This document shows, one piece after another, positions 34,011 through 44,500 of a DNA stretch of 64,000 nt. Source of the stretch: REBR01 sp033721915 (lineage in GTDB: Bacteria > Pseudomonadota > Gammaproteobacteria > Pseudomonadales > Oleiphilaceae); contig JAWWAC010000009.1 of NCBI GenBank assembly GCA_033721915.1, forward strand, positions 11,502-75,501, written 5' to 3'. Position 1 is the stretch's first letter. Every line of letters starts with the position of its first letter. A program made the position numbers and the translations under genes. The notes under the pieces were generated by a model. That model saw only the letters and a list, made by a program, of their open reading frames with translations. It was not told the DNA's origin and did no database searches.

Positions 34011-35402
34011 TCAGAAGGCGTGGGCACCGTGCTGGCCCAGGCTGAGGTTGTACTGCAGGAAGAACTGCCAGGCACCGGGTTCATGGCCGTGGTCGTCTTC
34101 ATGGCCGTGGTCCAGATCGTTGTAGGACAGCTGGGCGCGGATACGGGAGAATTCCGTGGGGGCGAAACTCACCTGGCCGGTGTAGCGGAAAGAGGCGCCG
34201 GCATCCTGGGGCTCGCTGCCCTCAAAGCTGTCATTGGTCAGGCCCGCCGCATCCACACGCACACCGGCGTTCCAGCGTGGCGCAAAGCCGTACAGACCCT
34301 GTACGTAAAGGGCGTCCTGCTTGAACCGCAGGTCGACTTCTTCCTCCGGTGGGCCGAATTCCTCGCTGTTGATAAAGCTGCGCTCGGTGAATTTCAGCTC
34401 CTTTGTACGCAGTGTGTACTCGCCCTGGAGTGTGAAATCCCCCTGTCCCATGGCGCCGCCGCCGGAATATTTGTAGACGGCGTCCACACCGGCAAACCAG
34501 CTGTCACCCTCGAGGGTTTCCAGTTCACCGTCGCTGTGGAACTCCTGCTCCTGGTAGAGAGTGGCATGGCCGCCAAAGACACCCAGTTGCAGCGCCCTGT
34601 CGTAGCCCAGATCCGGTGCAAACTTGGCAAAGGCGGTAAACAGCCGTGGGCCGCTCTTGTCCTCAAGGCCGTTGTCCGCCTCGAATTCCACCGGCTGCGG
34701 TGTGCCATCGGGGTTCTGATTCACGGAACTCAGTGAGACTTCCTCTTCCCCCACGTAGTTGGCAACGCCTTCATTGTCCCCTTCCAGCACTTCCAGGCCG
34801 AATCGGCTGTAGAAGGCGGTGGGCGCCACCCAGGAGAGCTGCACACCGGTGTCGCTCAGGCCTTCGTCACCAAACAGGAATTCACGCATCCAGGGCTGGT
34901 CCACAAAGTCCCAGTCGTGGATGTGCTGCTTGTTGATGTAGCCGATATCACTGAGGAACTGGCCGCCTTTCAGCTGCAGACCATAGGGCAGTGCCCGAGT
35001 CTGCAGATAGGCCTCTTCCAGCTCCACCTCCGAGGGGGTGACCCCGACCTGCACCATCATGTCAAAATACGGATCCACAGGGCCGGACAGCACCAGTTCC
35101 GCTTCGCGCAGCTGGAAACCCTCTTCCACGCCATGGCTGTGGCCTTCTTCCCCATGGCCATGGCCATGGCCGTGCTCGTCACCATCGCCAAAACCGGCCG
35201 GTTCTTCCACTTCGCGGCTGGAGCGGCTGAAGACACCGTCGAGAATAACGGAAATGGCCGGGTTGAAGCCGGTGCCGGAAGTGACTGCGTTATCGCCTCC
35301 GGAGTGATGGTTTTCGGGGCTGTTCTCCTGAGCCTGGGCCTGGCCCATGGCCAGTCCCAACAGACTCAGTGCCAGCAGTGAAGAGAGGGGTTTAGTGCGC
35401 AT
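34011..35402 (-). CDS. outer-membrane porin-like protein with His-rich loop, zinc operon
   Basis: A 463-residue protein with a signal peptide ending in AMGQAQA and alternating beta-strand sequence to the terminal residue, as in a 14-18-stranded barrel. Near the mature N-terminus lies DGDEHGHGHGHGEEGHSHG, a metal-binding stretch, and near the C-terminus DHGHEDDHGHE. It is the first gene of the zinc operon, directly downstream of a Zur-like box. The likely role is letting zinc across the outer membrane to ZnuA; this is inferred from position and composition. The terminal residues GQHGAHAF end in Phe, as expected for BAM-assembled barrels. Confidence 0.8.
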   Translation of the reverse strand: MRTKPLSSLLALSLLGLAMGQAQAQENSPENHHSGGDNAVTSGTGFNPAISVILDGVFSRSSREVEEPAGFGDGDEHGHGHGHGEEGHSHGVEEGFQLREAELVLSGPVDPYFDMMVQVGVTPSEVELEEAYLQTRALPYGLQLKGGQFLSDIGYINKQHIHDWDFVDQPWMREFLFGDEGLSDTGVQLSWVAPTAFYSRFGLEVLEGDNEGVANYVGEEEVSLSSVNQNPDGTPQPVEFEADNGLEDKSGPRLFTAFAKFAPDLGYDRALQLGVFGGHATLYQEQEFHSDGELETLEGDSWFAGVDAVYKYSGGGAMGQGDFTLQGEYTLRTKELKFTERSFINSEEFGPPEEEVDLRFKQDALYVQGLYGFAPRWNAGVRVDAAGLTNDSFEGSEPQDAGASFRYTGQVSFAPTEFSRIRAQLSYNDLDHGHEDDHGHEPGAWQFFLQYNLSLGQHGAHAF

Positions 35403-35466
35403 GAGAGTATCCTTGGTGGTGTCTGTACAAAAGGCTGTCTGTGAGGATTAATGCAAGAAGCAGCAT

Positions 35467-35483
35467 ATGTTATAACATAACAT
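35467..35483 (-). promoter_or_regulatory. Zur-type operator
   Basis: ATGTTAT-AAC-ATAACAT is a perfect 7-3-7 inverted repeat, closely matching the gammaproteobacterial Zur consensus (ATGTTATA..ATAACAT). It lies 65 bases upstream of the porin start, so zinc-loaded Zur should repress the operon. Confidence 0.85.
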
Positions 35484-35523
35484 TAGCGTTGCCAATACCG
35501 CTTCCATCAGGGCCCTTGAGCGG

Positions 35524-36879
35524 TTACCGGGGGTTGTCCTGCTTGAGCCGTTTGAGGATTTCCTCCTCCATGCGCCAGATCCGGTCCTGTCCCCAGAGGG
35601 TGAATGCCGGCTGTGTGTCGGTGGCGGGCAGTCTCAGTGTGGGCACGCCCCAGGAGCCGGCGGCGATCATATCCCGTACATTTTCCTCCAGCTCCGGCTC
35701 CCAGTCCCGGTTATCCAGCCGTTGCCGGGCCTCATTCCAGTCCAGTCCGGTTCTCTCCACGATCCGCCGCAGCCCTGACAGGCGCCAGGCATTGATGCCC
35801 TCGGCCCAGACCGCCTGGCTGTACTGATGCAGATACTCCAGCCCCAGGCCCTGGTCCCGCGCCCAGGGAAACAGTGAGTAGGCCTTCAGTACCGGTTTGC
35901 CGAAAGGGTCCCACACCTTGCCGAAGGCCACCCCCAGACGCTGTGCCTCGCGCTGGGTGTCCTTCATGATGTAGAACGCCTTGCGACGGTCCGCCTTGAC
36001 CCCCCGCATCATCATGGGCAGCACGGGGCGTACGTGCAGATCAATGGGATAGCGCTCACAGAGGGCTTTGACACGGCCATAGGAGATGTGGCTGTAGGGG
36101 CTGCGCAGTGACGGGAAATACTCCAGTGTCAGGGGGGCGGCAGCGGCCGGGATTTCCGCGTCCGGGGCCTGTCGCTTCAGGGTCACGCTGGGTCCTGCCG
36201 GGGCTTCACGGTGCCGTACGGCAAGGGCGTCAAGGCGCTCTTCCAGATAGTGCAGACGGTCAATGCCCCAGTACCATTCACCGGCGTAGTAGAACATGCC
36301 CCCCAGGTAATGGCCGAGCTGGTGGCGCAACTGGTCGTTCTCCGCCAGTGTGGCCTCGGTCAGTGAGTCACTGGCACCGCCGTGCTCGGCCAGCAGGGCT
36401 GCAATACGGGACTGATCCCCACGGGCCAGTGCCTCACCGGCGGTCACCGCCAGCTGTGCCTGCTGGCGCGGCGGACGGGGCTCACATAATAGCCGCTGGG
36501 CCATGGCCAGTGCGTCCGGAGAGGGTGTCGTGACGGGATCAAGACGCAATGGTTCCCCGTTGCAGTAGTGGTAGGGGGCGATGGCGGCGGCATCCTGCTC
36601 CGCCCAGTGATTCCAGAGCTGTTCATCGTGAATGGCAATTGGGGTGGGCCTGGCCACCGGGAGGAATTCCAGCTGCACCGGATAACGGTCGAGAAAGGCC
36701 CCGATGGCTTGTGCCGCCAGCTGGCTGTAGGGGTCATCCAACTGGTGAAAATACAACACCTTGTGGGGCTCACCACGGCGTATACGGCGTTGCTCCTGTT
36801 TTTCGCGGGCCTTTGCCAGACGTTGTGGATCGGTGACCCGACGGATCAGGAAACTGCGCAGCGGGCGTGCTGGATCCAT
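35524..36879 (-). CDS. tandem DsbA-fold protein (HCCA-isomerase/GST-kappa type)
   Basis: A 451-residue cytosolic protein with two thioredoxin/DsbA-like domains. Domain 1 begins VLYFHQLDDPYSQLAAQAIG (about residue 41) and domain 2 LEYFPSLRSPYSHISYGRVK (about residue 253). Each has the [DS]PYS motif in place of CxxC, as in 2-hydroxychromene-2-carboxylate isomerase and kappa GSTs, so a disulfide-exchange role is unlikely. The C-terminal SWGVPTLRL carries the cis-Pro. AGGAGA precedes the ATG. It diverges from the GST gene at 37089; the pair may serve a glutathione-linked isomerisation or detoxification step. Confidence 0.8.
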   Translation of the reverse strand: MDPARPLRSFLIRRVTDPQRLAKAREKQEQRRIRRGEPHKVLYFHQLDDPYSQLAAQAIGAFLDRYPVQLEFLPVARPTPIAIHDEQLWNHWAEQDAAAIAPYHYCNGEPLRLDPVTTPSPDALAMAQRLLCEPRPPRQQAQLAVTAGEALARGDQSRIAALLAEHGGASDSLTEATLAENDQLRHQLGHYLGGMFYYAGEWYWGIDRLHYLEERLDALAVRHREAPAGPSVTLKRQAPDAEIPAAAAPLTLEYFPSLRSPYSHISYGRVKALCERYPIDLHVRPVLPMMMRGVKADRRKAFYIMKDTQREAQRLGVAFGKVWDPFGKPVLKAYSLFPWARDQGLGLEYLHQYSQAVWAEGINAWRLSGLRRIVERTGLDWNEARQRLDNRDWEPELEENVRDMIAAGSWGVPTLRLPATDTQPAFTLWGQDRIWRMEEEILKRLKQDNPR

Positions 36880-37088
36880 GGTGTTCTCCTGGCGTCAGTG
36901 GCCGTCAGTGACAGCCGGTTTGTGGTTGGCTACGGATCCGCTCCAGCCTTCCTGGACAGCGGTTTTTCCGGGAAACAGGGGGAATTATAGACGATACAGG
37001 GATAGCGGATGCTCGCGGTGTTGTTGCGCTTTGTGGTCATTTACTGTTTGCTCGGTGGTTTTCAGAACAACAACCAAGAGGTGTCGCA

Positions 37089-38198
37089 ATGAAAGGGCTT
37101 TACCAACACTACGGCTGGGAGCTGTCCCTGTTCAGTGGCAAGACACGGGCCTACCTGCGCTTCAAGCAGCTGCCCTTCAGGGACAGGACCATCCGCCTGT
37201 GGCAGATGGAATCCCTGAAGAAACGGGTGGGCGCCCAGGTCATGCCGGTGGTGGCCACTCCGGAGGGGGAGTATCTGCAGGACACCTCGGAGATTATCGG
37301 GCAGCTTGAAGCCCGTCATCCGAACCCTTCTGTTATGCCTGAAACGCCACGCCAGAGAATGGCTGCCTGTCTGCTGGAAGCCTGGGGGGATGAATTCTGG
37401 CTGCCCAGTGCCATGCATTACCGCTGGAATTTCCAGGAAAACTTCGAGAAAGTCTTCCGCCCCGAGGCCGGGGACAACCTGTTGCCATTGGCGCCGCGTT
37501 TCCTGAAGAACCGGCTGGCGGATCGTGTTGCCGGTACACTGCGGGGCTTTCTGCCCGCACTGGGGGTGGTGCCGGAGCAGACCGCGAAGATTGAGAGCTG
37601 TACCCGTTCCCTGTGCGATGCACTGGACAGGCACTTCGCACTGCACCCCTATCTTCTGGGGGGCCGTCCCAGCCTGGGGGACTTCGGGCTGATCGGCCCT
37701 CTCTACGCCCACCTGGGACGGGACCCTTACCCGGCCCGCGAGCTGATCGCTCCCCGTCCCCATCTGCAGGCCTGGGTGTCGCGCATGATGCAGCCACCGG
37801 AGGGAGAACCGGGGGATTTCCTGCCGGACGACGAAATACCCGACACCCTGGAGCCGCTGCTGGCATCGGTGTGCCGGGAGTTCCGCGCCTTTACCGAGGG
37901 GACCCGGTCACTGGCGGAGAAGGTGGCGCCCACACTGTCACAGGGCCGTGGCTTTCCACGGCAGCTGGAGAAGCTGGACATCCCCTTTGGCGAGTCCTCA
38001 CTGACGCTGTCTGCCAGGCCCTTTGTGCTGTGGAAGCTGCAGCGCATCCGTGACCAGTACGGGGCACTGGATGAAAGCGGCCGCGAGGCGGTGCAGCAGT
38101 GGCTGTCCCAGTGGCAGGCGGGGGACTGGCTGTCGGCGTCCATGCCCTGGCGGCTGACCCGCAAGGGGCTTTATGTGCTGCCATCAGGCAGGGACTGA
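37089..38198 (+). CDS. glutathione S-transferase-family protein, long form
   Basis: A 369-residue protein. The N-terminal thioredoxin fold reads LYQHYGWELSLFSGKTRAYLRFKQLPF, then AQVMPVVATPEGEYLQDTSEIIGQLE with the cis-Pro and acidic/Ser pair. The C-terminal helical domain contains LGGRPSLGDFGLIGPLYAHLGRDP. It is about 150 residues longer than a classical GST, with an extra C-terminal part of unknown function. AGAGGTG precedes the ATG. It is divergent from the DsbA-fold gene, and the shared 209-base region 36880-37088 must hold both promoters. Confidence 0.82.
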   Translation: MKGLYQHYGWELSLFSGKTRAYLRFKQLPFRDRTIRLWQMESLKKRVGAQVMPVVATPEGEYLQDTSEIIGQLEARHPNPSVMPETPRQRMAACLLEAWGDEFWLPSAMHYRWNFQENFEKVFRPEAGDNLLPLAPRFLKNRLADRVAGTLRGFLPALGVVPEQTAKIESCTRSLCDALDRHFALHPYLLGGRPSLGDFGLIGPLYAHLGRDPYPARELIAPRPHLQAWVSRMMQPPEGEPGDFLPDDEIPDTLEPLLASVCREFRAFTEGTRSLAEKVAPTLSQGRGFPRQLEKLDIPFGESSLTLSARPFVLWKLQRIRDQYGALDESGREAVQQWLSQWQAGDWLSASMPWRLTRKGLYVLPSGRD

Positions 38199-38240
38199 GG
38201 GCCTCGAAAGGGCCTGTTTCCGGAGCCGGTCACCGGCATG

Positions 38241-38276
38241 AAAAAACCCGCAGACCGTGACCGGGCTGCGGGTTTT
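38241..38276. terminator. bidirectional Rho-independent terminator
   Basis: AAAACCCGCAG (38243-38253) pairs with CTGCGGGTTTT (38266-38276), with an A-run before and a T-run after, between the converging GST and acyl-CoA dehydrogenase genes. Confidence 0.92.
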
Positions 38277-38293
38277 CTGGTCGTCAATGGCGC

Positions 38294-40114
38294 TCAGGCA
38301 TCAATGGCGAAGCTTTCCGAGGGCATCTGCATCAGGTTCCTGCTCGGGCTGAGCATGCTCTCGGCATGGCCCTGTGCCCTTGGCAGCAGACGCTCGAAGT
38401 AGAACTCCGCGGTGTCCAGCTTGGCCCGGTAGAACTCCTCGCCACTCTCCCCCTCGTTGGCCAGGCCCTTGAGGGCCGCTTCCGCCTGCATGGCCCACAT
38501 GTAGGCCATGAAGACATAGCCGCTGTACATGAGGAAGTCGTTGGCGGCGGCGGAGACCATGTCCCGGTCCTTGCGGGCAATCAGCATCAGTCGCATGGTC
38601 AGCCAGTTCCACTGGGCGGTGAGCTTGAGCAGCTTCCAGGCGAAAGGACGCATTTTCTTGTTGCCCAGCTGCTTGCGGGCGAAGTTGCTGATCTTGAAGG
38701 TAAAGTCCCGCACCGCGCCGCCCTGGGTCATCAACAGGACCTTGCGGCCCAGCAGGTCCAGTGCCTGTATGCCGGTGGTGCCCTCATAGAGTGTGGCAAT
38801 GCGGGTGTCACGCACGATCTGCTCCATGCCGTGCTCGCTGATATAGCCGTGGCCGCCGTAGACCTGCATGCCCAGATTGGCCGCCTCGTTACCCAGCTCC
38901 GTGAGGAAGCCCTTGAGGATGGGGGTGAGAAAGCCCAGCTTGTCGTCCCACTTGGCGATCTTTTCCTCGTCCTCTTCCAGGTGGCCGCAGACCATGTGGT
39001 CGGCGTACTGGGCGGCGTAATAGAGCATGGCACGGCCACCCTCGGCGATGGCCTTCTGGGTCAGCAGCATGCGGCGCACATCGGCGTGGTGCATCAGGCT
39101 GTCCGCCACATGCTCCGGGTCCTTCTTGCCGGACAGGGCCCGCATGGAGCGGCGCTCCTTGGCGTAGGCCAGCGCGTTCTGGAAGGACAGCTCCGCCGGG
39201 CCCACGCCCTGTATGGCGGTACCGATACGGGCGGTGTTCATGAAGGTGAACATGCACTCCAGGCCCCGGTTTTCCTCACCGATCATGAAACCGGTGGCGC
39301 CATCGAAGTTCATGACGCAGGTGGCGGAGGCCTTGATGCCCATTTTCTTCTCCAGTGACCCCACGGAGACATTGTTGAACTCGCCGGTGTTGCCGTCGGC
39401 ATCCGGCAGGTGCTTGGGCACGATAAACAGTGAGATGCCACGGGTGCCCTTGGGGGCGCCGGGCTTGCGGGCCAGCACAATGTGCACGATGTTGTCGGTC
39501 AGGTCGTGATCCCCTGAGGAGATGAAGATCTTGGTGCCGGTGATCTTGTAGCTGCCGTCTTCCTGGGGCTCGGCCTTGGTTTTCACCTGGCCGAGATCGG
39601 TGCCGCACTGGGGCTCTGTCAGGCACATGGTGCCGGCCCAGCGGCCTTCCGTCAGTGGCACCAGGTAGGTCTGCTTCTGGTCCTCGTCGCCGTGCAGCTG
39701 CAGCGTGTTCATGGCGCCGATGGACAGGCCCGGGTACATGCTGAAAGACCAGTTGGCGGTACCCAGCATCTCCTGCTTGAGCAGACCCAGTGAGGCCGGC
39801 AGGCCCTGTCCGCCGTATTCTTCCGGTGTGGACAGCCCCTGCCATCCTCCCGCCACATACTCCTGGTAGGCTTCCTTGTACCCCTTGGGGGTGGTGACCT
39901 GTCCATCCTTGAGGGTACAGCCTTCCTGGTCGCCGCTCTGGTAGAGAGGGCTGAGTACGTTTTCGCACAGCTTGGCGCACTCACCGAGTATGGCGTCCAC
40001 CATATCCGGTGTGGCCTCGGCCCCGTTACTCAGTGTCTGGTAATGGGCCGGGAAGTCGAACACTTCGTTCAACAGGAAGGTCATATCGCGCAGTGGCGCT
40101 TTGTACATGGGCAT
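38294..40114 (-). CDS. acyl-CoA dehydrogenase with C-terminal extension
   Basis: A 606-residue flavoenzyme that oxidises acyl-CoA to enoyl-CoA in beta-oxidation. The start MPMYKAPLRD (40114) has GGAGA eight bases upstream; longer frames are not coding. The middle domain shows MCLTEPQCGTDLGQVKTKA and KIFISSGDHDLTDNI; the helical domain has EERRSMRAL-like ALAYAKERRSM and the catalytic-region YGGHGYISEHGMEQIVRDTRIATLYEGTTGIQALDLLGRK. The extra 120 C-terminal residues match the roughly 600-residue subgroup common in Pseudomonas and marine lipid users. The terminal DA lacks any targeting signal. A TACAG-N7-CTGTA repeat lies upstream. Confidence 0.93.
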   Translation of the reverse strand: MPMYKAPLRDMTFLLNEVFDFPAHYQTLSNGAEATPDMVDAILGECAKLCENVLSPLYQSGDQEGCTLKDGQVTTPKGYKEAYQEYVAGGWQGLSTPEEYGGQGLPASLGLLKQEMLGTANWSFSMYPGLSIGAMNTLQLHGDEDQKQTYLVPLTEGRWAGTMCLTEPQCGTDLGQVKTKAEPQEDGSYKITGTKIFISSGDHDLTDNIVHIVLARKPGAPKGTRGISLFIVPKHLPDADGNTGEFNNVSVGSLEKKMGIKASATCVMNFDGATGFMIGEENRGLECMFTFMNTARIGTAIQGVGPAELSFQNALAYAKERRSMRALSGKKDPEHVADSLMHHADVRRMLLTQKAIAEGGRAMLYYAAQYADHMVCGHLEEDEEKIAKWDDKLGFLTPILKGFLTELGNEAANLGMQVYGGHGYISEHGMEQIVRDTRIATLYEGTTGIQALDLLGRKVLLMTQGGAVRDFTFKISNFARKQLGNKKMRPFAWKLLKLTAQWNWLTMRLMLIARKDRDMVSAAANDFLMYSGYVFMAYMWAMQAEAALKGLANEGESGEEFYRAKLDTAEFYFERLLPRAQGHAESMLSPSRNLMQMPSESFAIDA

Positions 40115-40164
40115 AAAAGAGTTCTCCGACATCAGCGACTGAAACGGGGCCATCCCGCAATGTG

Positions 40165-40181
40165 TACAGTTGTAACCTGTA
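40165..40181. promoter_or_regulatory. inverted repeat in the 312-base divergent region
   Basis: TACAG (40165-40169) and CTGTA (40177-40181) with a 7-base spacer lie about 50 bases upstream of the acyl-CoA dehydrogenase gene. It could be an operator. The rest of 40115-40426 holds no gene; TATACT at about 40288 is an isolated -10-like hexamer that may serve the RND pair. Confidence 0.3.
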
Positions 40182-40426
40182 TCGGGCATCAGACCATTGA
40201 CGGAAAGTGCAGCCCCCTGTGTCAATTGGGCAAGGAAAGGCGCCCGCAAGGGCCCGGGCACTGGTCCGGAAATGTCCCGGAGCGCGTATACTGTGGCGGT
40301 GCTTAACGGGCCTTTTTCCCGATGGCGGGCGCTGTGAACGGCCAGTAATGCTTGGGGCCACAGTGGCCAGAAGCCGTTGAAACCGGGGCGCCGCCACTTT
40401 ATGACCCTTCCGGAACTGGAGACACC

Positions 40427-41527
40427 ATGAAAAAGCAATTCACCCTGGCCGTGCTGATACTGGGTATGGCGGCCCTTCTTCTCTGGTGGTTCTTTCCAGC
40501 CCAGGAAGAGAGCGGCGGTGGTGCCGGTGGCCCCCAGCAGCGGGCCCGGAATGTCAACGTGGCGGCTCCTGAAATCCTGACACTGAGTAACACCCTGCAG
40601 GCGGTCGGCACCACGGCGGCCCGCGACGGGGTGGATCTGGCCAGTGAAGTGGATGGCCGTGTGGCGGAGCTGCGTTTCGACGAGGGTGACCGGGTGGAGA
40701 CCGGGCAGGTGCTGGTGGTGCTGGATGAAAGCCAGGCCAGGGCGGACCTGGCGGTGGCCGAGGCCCGACTGGAGGACGCCAGGACCCAGTTTGCCCGCGC
40801 CGAGCGGCTGCGCCCGAGCAACAATATCTCGGAGGCGGAATTCGACGAGCGCCGCTCGGCACTGAACCTGGCCAGGGCGGAGTACCAGGCCTCACTGACA
40901 CGGCTGGAAAACCGCCGTATCAAGGCGCCGTTCAGCGGCACACTGGGCCTGCGGGAGATCAGCCCCGGCAGCTACATCAATGCCGGCCAGAGGCTGACCA
41001 CACTGGACACGCTGTCGGTGATGGACCTGGAATTCTCCGTGCCGGAGCGGTTTATTGCCGAACTGGCCATTGGCCAGAGCCTCAGTGCACGCAGCGGGAG
41101 CTTCCCGGACAGGGAATTTACCGGTGAGGTGCTTGAGCTGGGCACACGCATCGATCCACTGAGCCGCACACTGCGGGTCCGCGCCCGGCTGGATAACAGC
41201 GAATCGCTGCTGCGCCCCGGGCAGTTCATGACCGTCAGCCTGACACTGGGCCAGCGCCAGGCACTGGTGATCCCAGAGCAGGCGGTGCTGACACAGGGAG
41301 TCGAGCAGTACGCCTATGTGGTGGTGGATGACAACGCAGAGCGGCGCACTCTGCAGCTGGGTCAGCGCCGCCCCGGCAGGGTGGAGGTGCTGGAGGGCAT
41401 CGGCCCGGATGACTCGGTGGTGATCACCGGCCAGGACCGTCTCTCTTCCGGGGACAAGGTCCGGGTGCTGGAGGATCCCGAGGCGCTGATGTCCGAGACC
41501 GGACAACAACGGGCGACACAGCCATGA
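40427..41527 (+). CDS. RND efflux periplasmic adaptor (membrane fusion protein)
   Basis: A 366-residue periplasmic adaptor anchored by an N-terminal helix (about residues 5-22). The lipoyl half-motifs EVDGRVAELRFDEGDRVETGQVLVVLD and FSGTLGLREISPGSYINAGQRL flank a coiled-coil hairpin (about residues 100-155), followed by beta-barrel and membrane-proximal domains. GGAG before ATG 40427 fixes the start. Its stop overlaps the pump gene as ATGA. It bridges the RND pump to an outer-membrane channel; no TolC-like gene is nearby. Confidence 0.92.
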   Translation: MKKQFTLAVLILGMAALLLWWFFPAQEESGGGAGGPQQRARNVNVAAPEILTLSNTLQAVGTTAARDGVDLASEVDGRVAELRFDEGDRVETGQVLVVLDESQARADLAVAEARLEDARTQFARAERLRPSNNISEAEFDERRSALNLARAEYQASLTRLENRRIKAPFSGTLGLREISPGSYINAGQRLTTLDTLSVMDLEFSVPERFIAELAIGQSLSARSGSFPDREFTGEVLELGTRIDPLSRTLRVRARLDNSESLLRPGQFMTVSLTLGQRQALVIPEQAVLTQGVEQYAYVVVDDNAERRTLQLGQRRPGRVEVLEGIGPDDSVVITGQDRLSSGDKVRVLEDPEALMSETGQQRATQP

Positions 41528-44500
41528 TCCTGTCCGAGATCTCCATTCGCCGTCCGGTTTTTGCCACGGTCATCAGCCTGCTGATCATTGTCTTCGGTGT
41601 GGCCGCCCTGCTGGAGCTGCCGGTGCGGGAATACCCGGACATCGATCCGCCGCAAGTGTCCGTGTCCACCACCTACCAGGGGGCGGCACCGGAGATCATC
41701 GACACCCAGATCACCGAGGTGATCGAATCCGCCATCAGCCGTGTTGACGGCATCCGCTCACTGGAGTCCTCCAGCGAGTTCAACAGCTCACGCACCACCA
41801 TCGAGTTCGACGGCGATCGCAACGTGGATCTGGCCGCCAACGATGTGCGGGATGCACTGGCGGGCATTGCCAACCAGCTGCCGGACGAGGCGGAGCCGCC
41901 CCGTGTGTCCAAGGCCAGCGCCAATGCCCGTCCCATGATGTGGGTGGCCCTGCGCAGCGATCGCCTGAGCCCCGAGCAGCTGTCGGATTTTGCCGAACGC
42001 AACCTGGTGGACCAGCTCTCGGTGCTCAATGGCGTGGCGGATGTGCGCATCGGCGGCCAGCGCCGCTACGCCACCCGCATCTGGCTGGACCGGCAGGCCA
42101 TGGCGGCCCGTCAGATCACGGTCACAGACATCGAGAACGCACTGCGGGCCAGCAACGTTGAGCTGCCCGCCGGTCGCATCGAGTCTTACAACCGCAACTT
42201 CACGGTGCGCGCCGACAGCCGCCTCAACACCGTGGAAGAATTCGAGCGCATGCCGGTGCGCCGTGACGGGAACTACCAGGTGCGACTGGGGGAGGTGGCC
42301 CGGGTGGCACTGGGCGTGGAGAGCGACCGCTCCTTCCTGCGCTCCGACGGGCAGAACGCCATTGGCCTGGGTATTATCCGCCAGTCACAGGCCAACACCG
42401 TGGCCGTCTCGGACCGGGTGCAGGAGACCATCCAGCGCATTGAGCCCCAGCTGCCGGACGGGGTCTCCATGCTGGTCAACTACGACGAATCGGTCTTTAT
42501 CCGCGCCTCTATCCAGGAGGTGGTAAAGACACTGGCCATTGCCCTGTCACTGGTGGTGCTGGTGATCTTTGTCTTCCTGCGCTCTTTCAGGGCCACGCTG
42601 ATCCCCGCCGTGACCATTCCGGTCTCCATCATCGGTGCCTTTATCGGTCTGGGACTGCTGGGTTTTTCCATCAATGTGCTGACACTGCTGGCGGTGATAC
42701 TGGCCATCGGCCTGGTGGTGGACGACGCCATCGTCATGCTGGAAAACATCCAGCGGCGCATTGATGCCGGTGAGCCCAGGCTGCTGGCCGCCTACCGGGG
42801 TTCCGGCCAGGTGGCCTTTGCCATTATTGCCACCACACTGACCCTGGTGGCGGTGTTTGTGCCCATTTCCTTCATGGGGGGCAATGTGGGGCGTCTGTTC
42901 GGTGAGTTCGGCTTTACCCTGGCGGCGGCGGTGGTGGTCTCCAGTCTGGTGGCGCTCACACTGGCCCCCATGCTGTGTTCCAAGTGGCTCAAATCCCACG
43001 ACGAGGCGGCCCGGGGCCATCCTGTTTTCGCCGCCAGTGAGCGGGGCTTCGAGGCACTGAGCCGGGCCTACCACGGGGCTCTGAGACGGGCACTGAACTG
43101 GCCGGCACTGGTGCTCTCACTGGGTATTGCCGGGTTGTTGCTGGCCCTGGTGGTGTTCCCGCGGATTGGCCAGGAGCTGGCCCCCACCGAGGACCGGGGT
43201 GTGTTTATCATCCCCAGCTCCGCCCCCACCGGCTCCACTGCAGAGTACACCGCCCACCATGCCGCCAAGGTGGAGGATCAGATGCAGGACCTGGTGCAGA
43301 GCGGCGATGTGGAGCGGATTCTCACCATCGTCGGTTTCCGCAACGACGAGGAGGGGGCCTTTACCATTGTCCGCCTCGCCCCCTGGGAGCAGCGCAGCCG
43401 CTCGCAGCAGGAGATCGTGTCGTCCCTGTTCCCCAAACTGCAGCAGGTGCCCGGTGTCAGGGCCTTTGCCGTCAACCCGCCGGGTCTGGGCCAGAGCAGT
43501 TTCAGCCAGCCCTTCCAGGTGGTGATCGGTGGTCCGGATTACGACTCGGTCAAGGAATGGAGCGAGCGGCTGCTGGAGAAGGCCCGTGAGAACCCCAACC
43601 TGCGGGACCTGGACACGGACTACGAGGAAACCCGCCCGCAACTGAATGTGCGCATCGATCGCAACCGGGCGGCGGACCTGGACATCACCGCCCGGGATCT
43701 GGGACTGACACTGCAGACCATGCTGGCCTCCCGCCAGGTCACCCGCTACCTGGACCGTGGCCGTGAGTACGATGTGATCATCCAGGCGGAAGACGCCGAC
43801 CGGCGCACACCGGGGGATCTGCAGGATATTTTCATGCGCCCCCGTGATGGCGGGGATCTGATCCCCATCAGCGCGATTGTGGAAAGCGAGGAATTCGGCG
43901 CTTCACCGGAGCTGCGCCGGTTCGACCGCCTGCCGGCCATCACACTGAGCGGCTCACTGGCGGAGGGCTACGATCTGGGACAGGCACTGGAGGACATCAA
44001 CCAGCTGGCGGAGGAGACCCTGCCGGTGGAGGCGCGGCTCTCCCTCACGGGCCTGTCACGGGAGTTCCAGGAGGCCTCCGGGGCCATCTACATCACCTTT
44101 GCGCTGGCCTTTGTGGTGGTCTTTCTGGTGCTGGCGGCCCAGTTTGAAAGCTGGATCCACCCGTTGATCATCATGCTTTCAGTGCCACTGGCCATCAGCG
44201 GCGCCCTGGGGGCGCTGTGGATGGCGGGCATCACCCTCAATATCTACAGCCAGATCGGCATGGTGATGCTGCTGGGGCTGATGGCCAAGAACGGCATACT
44301 GGTCGTGGAATTCGCCAATCAGCTGCGGGACGCCGGCAGCAGCGTCCACGAGGCCATACTGGAGGGGGCCAGCCTGCGCTTCCGGCCGGTTCTGATGACC
44401 ACCATCTCCACCATTTTCGGTGCCATCCCGCTGGTGATCTCAACGGGGGCCGGCGCCGAGAGCCGCGCCGCCATCGGCACCGTGATCATCGGTGGCCTGA

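Noticed and set aside
38294..40438. Longer acyl-CoA dehydrogenase start at 40438
   Set aside because: The extra 108 residues are unlike the family, and a good ribosome site exists for ATG 40114.
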